The notes: generated by a model not told the origin, from the letters alone. Numbered from the stretch's first letter, positions 1 through 5,743 are shown. The stretch is 6,539 nucleotides of DNA from Bacteroidales bacterium (GCA_017561265.1 JAFZDJ010000118.1:1-6539), one strand, 5' to 3'. Numbers and translations are program-made.

Positions 1-1
1 A

Positions 2-793
2 GAAATCTTTGAGCATAAGCCATTCGCTGTGATTGCTGATGCTCTTGCAAGAGCTGGAATCGCAACCTTGAGATATGACGATAGAGGTTTCAGCGGATAT
101 AAAGGAAATATCAACGACTGCACGACTGAAGATTTCAAGAACGATGCACTTGCCGGTGTTGAACTTCTCAGAACACGCTTTGATAAGGTCGGTGTAATAG
201 GTCACAGCGAAGGCGGCACAATAGCATTGATGCTTGCAGCTGAACAGAAAATTGATTTCATAGTCTCCCTTGCTGGAATGGTTGTATCAGGTGCGGAAAC
301 TCTCGTCTGGCAGAACAAAGTCGCACTTCAAGGATCAGGATTGACAGATGAGCAGATTGATTCATACTGTAAAATGCTTGAAAAGGCATTTGATGTAAGG
401 GCGCATGGAGGCAGAATGCCTGATCCTGATGACTATGATGTTCCCGAAGTGCTGATGCAGAATTACTGGGCTGTAGTAGCACAGATTCAAATGCCATATA
501 TGATACATTTCCTTAGGTTGGATATGCGTCCTCTGCTTGATAATGTAACCTGTCCTGTTCTCGCTCTCAATGGAACAAAAGATATCCAGGTGGAGCATGA
601 AAGCAACCTGTCGGCTCTCCGTAATACTCTGCCGTCAAACTCAAAGAACCTGATTGAAAGCGTTGATGGAGTCAACCACCTTTTCCAGCACTGCAAGACA
701 GGAGCAGTGACTGAATATCGAGATATAGAAGAGACCATATCACCTGCAGTGCTTGAAACAATCATCAACTGGCTTTCACGCATTCAATCTTAA
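2..793 (+). CDS. alpha/beta hydrolase (serine esterase/peptidase-like), 5' truncated
   Basis: The reading frame is open from the first bases of the window (EIFEHKPFAVIADAL...), so the true start lies upstream and the GTG at 29 is internal. About 263 residues are visible. Numbered from base 2, they show the oxyanion-side LRYDDRG motif near residues 23-29, the nucleophile elbow GHSEGG with Ser69 (bases 206-208), a variable cap region, the acid-bearing strand CPVLALNGTKD with Asp194 (bases 581-583), and the catalytic VNH His226 (bases 677-679). This order is that of a complete Ser-Asp-His alpha/beta hydrolase of the COG1073/EstD-like type. In the Bacteroidota relatives I know, an extra N-terminal domain precedes this part, which would fit the missing 5' end. 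The substrate cannot be told; ester or peptide hydrolysis is the family expectation. The next gene begins 11 nt after the stop, suggesting co-transcription. Confidence 0.9.
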   Translation, partial: EIFEHKPFAVIADALARAGIATLRYDDRGFSGYKGNINDCTTEDFKNDALAGVELLRTRFDKVGVIGHSEGGTIALMLAAEQKIDFIVSLAGMVVSGAETLVWQNKVALQGSGLTDEQIDSYCKMLEKAFDVRAHGGRMPDPDDYDVPEVLMQNYWAVVAQIQMPYMIHFLRLDMRPLLDNVTCPVLALNGTKDIQVEHESNLSALRNTLPSNSKNLIESVDGVNHLFQHCKTGAVTEYRDIEETISPAVLETIINWLSRIQS

Positions 794-804
794 ACCATTT
801 ACTT

Positions 805-1290
805 ATGAACGAAAAACTACTTTGCAGATGCACCAGCAGCATTGTTGCAGCTAATGTAGCCAATGCCCTTGATGTCAATTCTATTGAGTATCGTATGCAC
901 GACGAGACGGCAGACCAACGAAACGGTGCGTATGGCCCGAATCCAGGCACAGCTTTCTATGTGTCGGAAAACGACTATCAGGAAGCATCCGCTTTGGTCG
1001 AACCCATAATCAACCGTCCATCAGTAAGGTATGCTCCGTTCTGCCCTAAATGCGGAAGCGAAGATACGGAATCAATCAATCGTTCCACAGCAGCCACTAC
1101 GATATTATTGATCTCCATCCCGCTGTTCATCGCTCCTGTCGTATATATATACTTTTCAAAGGAGTGGACTATGCTCAGCTGGATCGCAGTCGCAGTATTC
1201 TTTCTCAGCATCATCCTTATGATTGTCGGAACGAAGATGAACAAGAACTACAAGTGCAACAAATGCGGCAAGCGGTTCAATCGTATGTGA
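805..1290 (+). CDS. DUF2007-like protein with two membrane helices and paired zinc knuckles
   Basis: The protein has 161 residues. Residues 1-68 resemble the DUF2007 'putative signal transducing protein' fold: an opening strand, a helix with AANVANALD, a region ending in GTAFYVSENDY, and a last helix. A CPKC pair follows at residues 80-83, then two hydrophobic helices (about 97-116 and 122-141), and a second pair CNKC at 151-154 in the context CNKCGKRF. The two CxxC pairs probably form one zinc ribbon with the membrane hairpin inserted between its halves, which would place both on the same side of the inner membrane. The ATG at 805 follows the hydrolase stop by 11 nt and is the first start in frame. 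The function is unknown; DUF2007 is related to the GlnB-like fold, but a sensory role is only inference. Confidence 0.8.
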   Translation: MNEKLLCRCTSSIVAANVANALDVNSIEYRMHDETADQRNGAYGPNPGTAFYVSENDYQEASALVEPIINRPSVRYAPFCPKCGSEDTESINRSTAATTILLISIPLFIAPVVYIYFSKEWTMLSWIAVAVFFLSIILMIVGTKMNKNYKCNKCGKRFNRM

Positions 1291-1311
1291 TCAGATAAAT
1301 CGGGATTTCTG

Positions 1312-2121
1312 ATGAAGCAAATAGTTAACATACTATTGATTCTTTTTTCACTTCTGACTTTATCTCATAAGGCAGTTGCAGGTTCGACAGTGCAGGTTAG
1401 AGATATTGTCGTCATTGACAATGTAGAGTATAGGGCAAATCATCCCTTGATGTTTCAACTGGACTCTGTCACATATTTTTCTTTGAAGGATAAGTTTGAC
1501 TTCAATTCTGCCATCTTCTCTTGGAATTTCAGGGGCCATGTCGCTACATTTAATGTCAAAGGCAAGAAACTTTATCTGAACAAGATCGAGACTTCCGCAG
1601 ATCATACCGACTTCAAAGGTTTGCTGGATAAGTATATGGATAGGAAAGGCAGAGTCTTGGCCTCCTGGATTTCAGGAACCTTTATTTGCGGAGCCGGAGA
1701 ATGTCTGCATGTCGCATCAAACGGATGGGACAGTGTTTATGAGCAGGAAACGGAGTTGACTATAGAGAACGGAGTTGTTGTATCTTCTCGGAAATACATA
1801 AATACTACCTATGGAACTGTGCATCTTGACGATGTCACTTATAAAATATCACCGGAGTTTGACCTCAGCAAGATTCCTGCACCAAAGGGTCGCGTAACAG
1901 TCAGGATAGATGCCTGCAAGTTCAGTAAGGAAGGTAAAGTGACCGACTGGTCTGTGGATTTCTTGCGAGGACATGATAATCTGTCGGATCAAATTAAAGA
2001 AATGATCATTGCAGAAGTCAACAGAGTATTCAATCTGTTTGATTGGAAGACATATTGCCAGGATGGTGAATGGCATTGGCTCCCTCAGAATGGAGTCACA
2101 TACCCGTTGATATTCCAATAA
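1312..2121 (+). CDS. secreted protein of unknown function with a TonB-C-like C-terminal region
   Basis: The protein has 269 residues and starts with a clear Sec signal peptide: a short basic start (MKQ), a hydrophobic core (residues 4-18), and an AVA|GS signal-peptidase-I type site after residue 23. The mature protein is predicted periplasmic or exported. I do not recognise residues 24-185; they contain Cys126 and Cys131 in CGAGEC, a possible disulfide. Residues 193-247 read as beta-strand (RVTVRIDAC), turn with EGKVTDW, second strand (SVDFLRG), then a helix and a short final strand. This is the pattern of a TonB C-terminal-like domain. There is no N-terminal anchor helix or proline-rich spacer, so this is not an ordinary energy-transducing TonB. 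The gene starts 21 nt after its upstream neighbour and its stop overlaps the next start. Confidence 0.7.
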   Translation: MKQIVNILLILFSLLTLSHKAVAGSTVQVRDIVVIDNVEYRANHPLMFQLDSVTYFSLKDKFDFNSAIFSWNFRGHVATFNVKGKKLYLNKIETSADHTDFKGLLDKYMDRKGRVLASWISGTFICGAGECLHVASNGWDSVYEQETELTIENGVVVSSRKYINTTYGTVHLDDVTYKISPEFDLSKIPAPKGRVTVRIDACKFSKEGKVTDWSVDFLRGHDNLSDQIKEMIIAEVNRVFNLFDWKTYCQDGEWHWLPQNGVTYPLIFQ

Positions 2122-2543
2122 TGTATATGAATCGGTTAGTTACATTTTTGATAAGTCCGCTTACAATCTTCCTGATTCTGACCACCTTCTTGACTGGGTG
2201 TTGTAAGAGTGATGAACATGTGTCGGATGCTTTGGCAGAAGTCGCAAATTCAAAAGATGAAGTGTCCTTAGGAGATATCACTTCATATAAGTGGGATACA
2301 GTTTATGTCATCGGACCGTATCAACCCTTTGACCATAGTGAAATTAATGGAATCCCTCAAAAAGTGAAGAAAAGATTAAAAAGTCAGGAATTATGCGATA
2401 CATGGTTCATATTGTTGTTTACATCTAATCAAGATTTTGTCTCTTATTCGGACGTTCGTAGGGGAATAATGGACGGATTGGGATTAAAAGAGGGCATCTA
2501 TTCTCCCGAGACTATAATTCCAATACCATCAAACATTGATTAA
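2121..2543 (+). CDS. small lipoprotein of unknown function
   Basis: The start is placed at the ATG at 2121, which overlaps the preceding stop as TAATG. An in-frame ATG at 2070 would add 17 non-hydrophobic residues in front of the signal peptide and is unlikely. The ATG at 2127 is an alternative. From 2121 the protein has 140 residues. Residues 6-23 are hydrophobic and end in a lipobox LTGC with Cys27 as the predicted lipidated residue, so the mature protein should be membrane-attached through signal peptidase II. The mature part carries the segment WDTVYVIGPYQPF (58-70), a motif I associate loosely with small bacterial lipoproteins of no known function. Basic residues cluster at 81-87. This is the last gene of the plus-strand unit, and the overlap suggests translational coupling. 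Confidence 0.75.
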   Translation: MYMNRLVTFLISPLTIFLILTTFLTGCCKSDEHVSDALAEVANSKDEVSLGDITSYKWDTVYVIGPYQPFDHSEINGIPQKVKKRLKSQELCDTWFILLFTSNQDFVSYSDVRRGIMDGLGLKEGIYSPETIIPIPSNID

Positions 2544-2566
2544 ATTCCCCTTTATATAATAATAAC

Positions 2567-2592
2567 AATCCCCGACACGAATGCCGGGGATT
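2567..2592. terminator. hairpin between convergent genes, probable terminator
   Basis: The arms AATCCCCGACA (2567-2577) and TGCCGGGGATT (2582-2592) pair over 11 positions with one mismatch around a CGAA loop. It lies 24 nt after the plus-strand lipoprotein stop and 73 nt beyond the stop of the minus-strand lipocalin-like gene. There is no strong T run after it on the plus strand. On the minus strand it is followed by a T-rich tract (GTTATTATTATATAAA). It may serve both directions. The remaining intergenic bases 2593-2664 show nothing I can support. Confidence 0.6.
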
Positions 2593-2664
2593 CGTTGGAA
2601 ATAACAGTGTACGCTACTTCTTTTTAGCAATTCCAATACGCCCAACCTATAAGCATATAAAGGG

Positions 2665-3060
2665 CTAGCCTTTTCTCTTGAAATGTTTATAATCACTACC
2701 GTTTGAACCAGGGGTATAAGTCGTACCGACCTTCTGCCAGGACATCTCATTGTCATCAAGTTCAGTGATGGTATAACTTGGGCTATGTGCGCTGTCAGTG
2801 GTAGCAGTATTCAAAGTAATCACATTCCCGTCAAGGGTATATTCATGTGTCCTTGTCACCTCATTGCCGGACAATGCATCATACGCATACACCTGATATC
2901 TTCCGTCTGCCTTGAATGTATATTCCACAGTGCCGTCCATAACAAAGTTCGGATCATCATAGCATTCGCTCCAGGTCCCGATGATCTTCGATGTATCTAC
3001 AGGCTTTTCACAAGCGGCAAGGCAGACAATCGCTGCCAGCAAAATCAAGATTCGTTTCAT
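2665..3060 (-). CDS. lipocalin-like lipoprotein
   Basis: The start is placed at the ATG at 3060, giving MKRILILLAAIVCLAACEKP. An in-frame start at 3105 would put 15 extra residues before the signal peptide and would sit inside the 5' leader. The protein has 131 residues with a lipobox LAAC and predicted lipidated Cys17. The mature part shows the layout of a small Bacteroidota lipocalin-like domain: IIGTW at 26-30, a strand with VEYTFKADGRYQVYAY (45-60), EYTLDGNVITL (73-83), then a closing ITELDDNEMSWQK (98-110). Such domains are small beta barrels in the cell envelope and their ligands are mostly unknown. The gene has its own promoter, in a segment duplicated upstream of the lipoprotein cluster to its right, and is probably terminated at the hairpin near 2580. 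The domain call rests on motif pattern only. Confidence 0.8.
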   Translation of the reverse strand: MKRILILLAAIVCLAACEKPVDTSKIIGTWSECYDDPNFVMDGTVEYTFKADGRYQVYAYDALSGNEVTRTHEYTLDGNVITLNTATTDSAHSPSYTITELDDNEMSWQKVGTTYTPGSNGSDYKHFKRKG

Positions 3061-3115
3061 ATAAGTTCGTTTAATCGTCAATATATAGATGCAAAACCGC
3101 ACCATTTCGTTCCAT

Positions 3116-3152
3116 ACTGCAAATATAATCGGGGGCAGAAATACAAGTAATT
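3116..3152 (-). repeat. 37-bp direct repeat, copy 1 (promoter segment)
   Basis: These 37 bases are identical to 5627-5663 and in the same orientation. Beyond them similarity continues at a lower level to about 3175 (a shared ATTG..AACTCCGG stretch). The copy ends 55 nt upstream of the lipocalin-like gene start and carries its likely promoter. It is not coding on either strand by any evidence I see. Confidence 0.9.
3120..3127 (-). promoter_or_regulatory. Bacteroidota-type promoter -7 element for the lipocalin-like gene
   Basis: On the minus strand this reads TATATTTG followed by CA, matching the TAnnTTTG consensus of Bacteroidota primary-sigma promoters. A CTTG 16 nt upstream is a possible but slightly close -33 element. 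The predicted transcript would start near 3115 and leave a leader of roughly 55 nt before the ATG at 3060. Confidence 0.6.
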
Positions 3153-3201
3153 TAAGCTATATATTGTAAACTCCGGCCCGAATACTATACTAGTGTAATC
3201 T

Positions 3202-3480
3202 CTACAGCATAAATCCCACAGTTTCCTCAGCCCATCGTCCCCAATCCACAAAGAAAGGAAACTCAGTGCCTCCGTGACCTGCACCCTCATATACCGACAT
3301 TTTCTTATTGATTCCTGCAGGCAGAGCATTGTAGATCTTCTCTGACATCCACTGAGGAGTCCTGTTGTCCTCGCTGCCGACAACCGGAACCGTTTGAGAC
3401 AAAAACAGGAAAAGTGCCGACCCGAAAACGATCAGCAGAATCCATTTCCATAGTGGCATCGTTGATTTCACTCCGCTCAT
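3202..3480 (-). pseudogene. alpha/beta hydrolase remnant fused to a membrane anchor
   Basis: The 92-residue frame begins with an uncleaved-looking membrane segment (residues 9-28, basic residues before it) and then passes directly into what reads as the last 60 or so residues of an alpha/beta hydrolase. The hydrolase part has VPVVGSEDNRTP with a candidate acid Asp38, a helix with MSEKIYNALP, and YEGAGHGG with a candidate catalytic His69, ending in VDWGRWAEETVGFML. The nucleophile elbow (GxSxG), oxyanion region and cap are absent: an intact family member needs about 200 more residues between anchor and acid strand. An internal deletion that kept the frame is the simplest explanation. The ATG at 3480 lies 1 nt after the stop of the upstream lipoprotein, so it is likely still translated by coupling. 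A catalytic function is not expected. A small membrane protein with a new role cannot be excluded. Confidence 0.65.
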
Positions 3481-3481
3481 A

Positions 3482-4327
3482 TTATTTAATCACTGTCAAT
3501 CGTTCAACATGCAGAAGGTATCTTTCCGGATTGCCTTGTTCGTCATCATTTGACACCAGCACCACCAGGTTAGGATCGTGGCTCCATATTGTTATCGGTG
3601 TTTCATCTGCCTTCTTTGCCAGGCAATATTTCTGGTAATATCCCATAAAGCTGTCATCATCAGCCGTAATAGTCGGAGTCCCATACATTTCAGTGATGAA
3701 ATCGTAAAGGACTTGCTGATCCTCAAGCACACCCAGAACGGTAATCTCAAAATATGGATGACCGGTATCGTCTTCGTGATAGTAGGCCTTGAAAGACTGC
3801 TTCCGGAGTGCAGATGAGAGTTCCTTGCGGCTTGCTCTGGTCATGTCTGCCCAGTTCATATGCAGGAAGTCCTTCCTGCTTTCCTTGACCTTCACATAGA
3901 AGACTGACCGCTTGATGACTTCCTTGTCTTTCCATGCATCAAGATAAGTCTCATAATTGCCGGCCTTCGTGAAATAATGAGTCCATTCGTTTGTCTTTCC
4001 GACCAGGTTGTTGTTTGGCACGATGACATGCGACCCTTCAGCATCCTTCACAGTCCATACAAGCGAATCGCAGTGTTCCTCGATTCCTTCAAGATCCTCT
4101 TCGAAGATATTGAACGACATCATCTCAAATGTGGAAACCTCTGTTCCCTCCTTGTCGAACACTGGCTTGCTGTCCTCGCCGATTCCCCATAAGGTCGGGA
4201 ACTTCAAGGTCTCGGTGCCCGGCGTATTTCCGTTTTCGCTCTCGTTTCCTCCCTGCGTGCCTTGCTGCAAGTCTTCGCATCCGAAAACGACCAATGCCAT
4301 AAGGCAGATTGCAAATATCCTCTTCAT
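3482..4327 (-). CDS. lipoprotein with PKD/Ig-like domain, paralogue of the upstream split gene
   Basis: The protein has 281 residues and starts with MKRIFAICLMALVVFGCEDL, a lipoprotein signal with lipobox VFGC and predicted lipidated Cys17. A low-complexity Gly/Asn/Glu/Thr linker (about 20-42) follows, typical of surface or periplasmic lipoproteins. Residues 66-148 read as an Ig/PKD-like beta sandwich: CDSLVWTV, HYFTKAGNYETYLDAWKD, then SVFYVKVKE. Residues 150-281 form a C-terminal region beginning KDFLHMNW and including LYDFITEMYGTP and PITIWSHD. The same blocks occur in the same order in the gene just upstream, so the two are tandem paralogues. The start is 4 nt after the upstream stop, and the next frame begins 1 nt after this stop. 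The role is unknown. The layout suggests a cell-envelope binding or structural protein rather than an enzyme; no catalytic motif is visible. Confidence 0.8.
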   Translation of the reverse strand: MKRIFAICLMALVVFGCEDLQQGTQGGNESENGNTPGTETLKFPTLWGIGEDSKPVFDKEGTEVSTFEMMSFNIFEEDLEGIEEHCDSLVWTVKDAEGSHVIVPNNNLVGKTNEWTHYFTKAGNYETYLDAWKDKEVIKRSVFYVKVKESRKDFLHMNWADMTRASRKELSSALRKQSFKAYYHEDDTGHPYFEITVLGVLEDQQVLYDFITEMYGTPTITADDDSFMGYYQKYCLAKKADETPITIWSHDPNLVVLVSNDDEQGNPERYLLHVERLTVIK

Positions 4328-4331
4328 CTGA

Positions 4332-5039
4332 TTATTTTCTTAAAGGTTCTGCGATGATTTTCCAATCACCTGTCTCAGTAAGTTCGTTATATACATAGAA
4401 CAGAGCGACTGCGGAAGTCTCTGTCATCCAGATACATTCAGGACGATATCTGTCGTCTCTTCTCACAAACAATCCGACCCATTGTGATTCCACTTCGGAT
4501 TTCTCCGTATAGACCGGTTCTCCATAGATATGGGATATGTACTCGCGAAGGATCCTGCGGTTTTCTTCCTCGGAATTATCCTCCCAGTTGTTCCAGTTGA
4601 AGACTACGACCGGATTGCCGTCCTTGCAGGAAACACCGCTTGAAAACCACCTGTTGTCATCGAAAGTATTGTGGTAGGATCCTCCTTCTGCAGTTCCTGA
4701 TACGATTTCCTCCCAGTCGAACATCAGGAAATCCTTCTCATTAGTGACTGTGATATTCTGTACATCCTCATAGACCACCTTCCCGTCTTTATATGCAGAC
4801 AAAACGCTTTCAAGCTCGCCAGGGTGTGTGAAAAGATGGCCGAAATAAATCGATTCGTAGCCATCCTCCATAATGATCTTTGTATCTTCAAAACCTCTTA
4901 TACTCCATACCAAAGAATCACAGACACCTTTAGATTTATACCACCACAGGCTGTTGGCCTCATCGCATTTATGCATATCGATCCGCACCGGCTCGAAGAT
5001 ATTAGCCTTTGACTTTTCAAGACTGTGGCTCGGCATCAT
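4332..5039 (-). CDS. C-terminal half of the split gene: PKD-like and C-terminal domains without signal peptide
   Basis: The longest ATG-started frame after the TAG gives 235 residues. Without the signal peptide it would stay in the cytoplasm, unlike its lipoprotein paralogue. Blocks shared with the paralogue are, in order: NIFE (13-16), CDSLVW (40-45), a Phe-Thr-x-x-Gly strand (70-74), AYKDGKVV (82-89), KDFLMFDW (102-109), LREYISHIYGEPVYT and IWM near the C-terminus. Independent translation would require re-initiation, for which I see no well-placed ribosome-binding signal, although signals of that kind are weak in Bacteroidota. I treat this as the silent distal part of the interrupted gene at 4332-5567. 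Confidence 0.5.
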   Translation of the reverse strand: MMPSHSLEKSKANIFEPVRIDMHKCDEANSLWWYKSKGVCDSLVWSIRGFEDTKIIMEDGYESIYFGHLFTHPGELESVLSAYKDGKVVYEDVQNITVTNEKDFLMFDWEEIVSGTAEGGSYHNTFDDNRWFSSGVSCKDGNPVVVFNWNNWEDNSEEENRRILREYISHIYGEPVYTEKSEVESQWVGLFVRRDDRYRPECIWMTETSAVALFYVYNELTETGDWKIIAEPLRK

Positions 5040-5108
5040 CTCATCAGAATATACCTTGCCAGCCTGTGTGCCTTCGAATACGGTGAACCACTCGCCCCAT
5101 CTATGTTC

Positions 5109-5567
5109 CTACCCTTCCACCTCCGTGTAGGAGTAATTATAAAGACTATCGATACATATCTCTATTGAAACCATTCTTGAATCAGCCGATGTGTTATCTG
5201 GGATCTGGACATACAGGACGTATGCATTCTCGCGAAAAGCCCAGTCTCCATTGACGAAAGTATGACCATCCGTCGGAAATACTCTTTCGTTAGGAATCTG
5301 TGTCTTTCCTGTTTTGGAATCGAGATTCAGGCGAAATCTGAACTGTCTGTATGCTTTTGGCTTGGATGTCCTTGTTTCTACATATTCCCAATTGAATTCA
5401 GCATCATATAGAAGTCCAGATGACGGAATCTGGCTTGTTGACTCTGAAACAACATTGAAGTCAGGTTCATAATGCTCTGTTGGAAAACACGATGTGAATG
5501 TAAGTATGGAAGCCGACAGCAAAATAATCGCCGCCAGACGGAAATCGTTCTTTGTCAGTTCAGTCAT
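5109..5567 (-). CDS. N-terminal half of the split gene: lipoprotein with Ig-like domain
   Basis: This is the 152-residue product expected if the TAG is obeyed. The start at 5567 was chosen because it gives a proper lipoprotein signal: basic/polar N-terminus, hydrophobic residues 11-25, and FTSC with predicted lipidated Cys27. An upstream ATG at 5714 would run through the promoter repeat and hairpin and is rejected. After Cys27 an all-beta domain follows: SQIPSSGLLYDAEFNWEYVE, KPKAYRQFRFRL, VLYVQIPDNTSADSRMVSIEI. This alternation, with an SSG turn near the start, resembles the BACON/Ig-like N-terminal domains common on Bacteroidota lipoproteins; that is a pattern match, not a proven assignment. 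The last strand of the domain would lie beyond the stop, so the truncated product is probably unstable. Confidence 0.6.
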   Translation of the reverse strand: MTELTKNDFRLAAIILLSASILTFTSCFPTEHYEPDFNVVSESTSQIPSSGLLYDAEFNWEYVETRTSKPKAYRQFRFRLNLDSKTGKTQIPNERVFPTDGHTFVNGDWAFRENAYVLYVQIPDNTSADSRMVSIEICIDSLYNYSYTEVEG

Positions 5568-5608
5568 AATCTCAATGGGGGTTATCAAGTCCGTTCTATC
5601 ACAAATAG

Positions 5609-5620
5609 TGCCATATGGCA
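5609..5620. promoter_or_regulatory. 12-bp perfect palindrome in the leader, candidate operator
   Basis: TGCCATATGGCA is its own reverse complement. It starts about 10 bases downstream of the -7 element at 5631-5638, just past the predicted transcription start of the lipoprotein cluster, where a bound repressor would block transcription. The other promoter copy (3116-3152) has no such palindrome in its leader. A chance palindrome cannot be excluded. Confidence 0.3.
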
Positions 5621-5626
5621 ATAACA

Positions 5627-5663
5627 ACTGCAAATATAATCGGGGGCAGAAATACAAGTAATT
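5627..5663 (-). repeat. 37-bp direct repeat, copy 2 (promoter segment)
   Basis: Identical over 37 bases to 3116-3152, in the same orientation, with weaker similarity continuing to about 5685 (ATTGGAACTCCGG). It lies between the hairpin after the beta-barrel gene and the start of the split lipoprotein gene, 60 nt upstream of its ATG. Confidence 0.9.
5631..5638 (-). promoter_or_regulatory. Bacteroidota-type promoter -7 element for the lipoprotein cluster
   Basis: Reads TATATTTG followed by CA on the minus strand, matching TAnnTTTG. The CTTG 16 nt upstream is the only -33 candidate and its spacing is a little short. A start near 5626 would leave a leader of about 60 nt before the ATG at 5567. 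Confidence 0.6.
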
Positions 5664-5681
5664 CACGTATGTATTGGAACT

Positions 5682-5711
5682 CCGGTCAGAAGGCTCACGT
5701 CCTCTGACCGG
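5682..5711 (-). terminator. GC-rich hairpin after the beta-barrel gene, probable terminator
   Basis: CCGGTCAGA (5682-5690) and TCTGACCGG (5703-5711) form a perfect 9-bp stem with a 12-base loop. It begins 33 nt after the stop of the minus-strand outer-membrane gene and precedes the promoter repeat, which fits a terminator separating the two units. No T run follows on the minus strand, so termination strength is uncertain. Confidence 0.5.
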
Positions 5712-5743
5712 CAATATTTATGTTTAACAAAAGTTATATGTTT

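Larger units (their letters stand above)
4332..5567 (-). pseudogene. lipoprotein gene with Ig-like and PKD-like domains, interrupted by an in-frame TAG
   Basis: From the ATG at 5567 to the TAA at 4332 the frame is continuous for 412 codons except for one TAG at 5109-5111 (codon 153). The codons after the TAG read EHRWGEWFTVFEGTQAGK, then a linker, then the PKD-like and C-terminal blocks shared with the paralogue at 3482-4327. The part after the TAG has no signal peptide and its first ATG (5039) lies 70 nt beyond the stop, which argues that it was not built as a separate gene. The WGEW...EGTQAG stretch looks like the end of the N-terminal Ig-like domain, so the TAG cuts inside a domain. TAG is used as an ordinary stop by two other frames here (at 2665 and 3202), so reassigned TAG is unlikely. 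A recent nonsense mutation or a sequencing error is the best reading. It would be the first gene of a three-gene unit. Confidence 0.7.

Noticed and set aside
2070..2120. Longer N-terminus for the small lipoprotein starting at 2070
   Set aside because: It adds 17 polar residues in front of a clear lipoprotein signal peptide and lies inside the preceding gene; the ATG at 2121 fits the signal and the overlap.
2661..2675. Short palindrome AAGGGCTAGCCTT at the lipocalin-like gene stop
   Set aside because: The stem is only about 5 bp and overlaps the stop codon; the larger hairpin at 2567-2592 is a better terminator.
2529..2759. Minus-strand frame of 76 residues overlapping the intergenic hairpin
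   Set aside because: It runs antisense and out of frame through the lipoprotein end, the terminator and the lipocalin-like gene; it shows no domain or signal.
2785..3150. Plus-strand frame of 121 residues opposite the lipocalin-like gene
   Set aside because: It is a shadow of the well-supported minus-strand lipoprotein, with Cys/His-rich composition typical of antisense translation, and ends inside the promoter repeat.
3184..3196. Weak inverted repeat ACTATACTAGT after the hydrolase remnant as a terminator
   Set aside because: Only about 4 bp can pair and no T run follows, so I do not call a terminator; readthrough toward the lipocalin-like gene is possible.
3078..3383. Minus-strand frame of about 100 residues over the hydrolase remnant and repeat
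   Set aside because: It shares a peptide with the extended frame at 5109-5714 only because both run through the same 37-bp promoter repeat; it overlaps a better-supported frame and has no protein-like features.
2..3480. The possibility that the hydrolase remnant (3202-3480) is a displaced piece of the hydrolase at the left edge
   Set aside because: The left-edge hydrolase has its own acid (NGTKD) and histidine (VNH) segments, and the sequences around them differ from GSEDN and GAGHGG.
5568..5714. Longer N-terminus for the split lipoprotein starting at 5714
   Set aside because: The extra 49 residues would be encoded by the hairpin, the 37-bp repeat and the promoter; the signal peptide begins properly at 5567.
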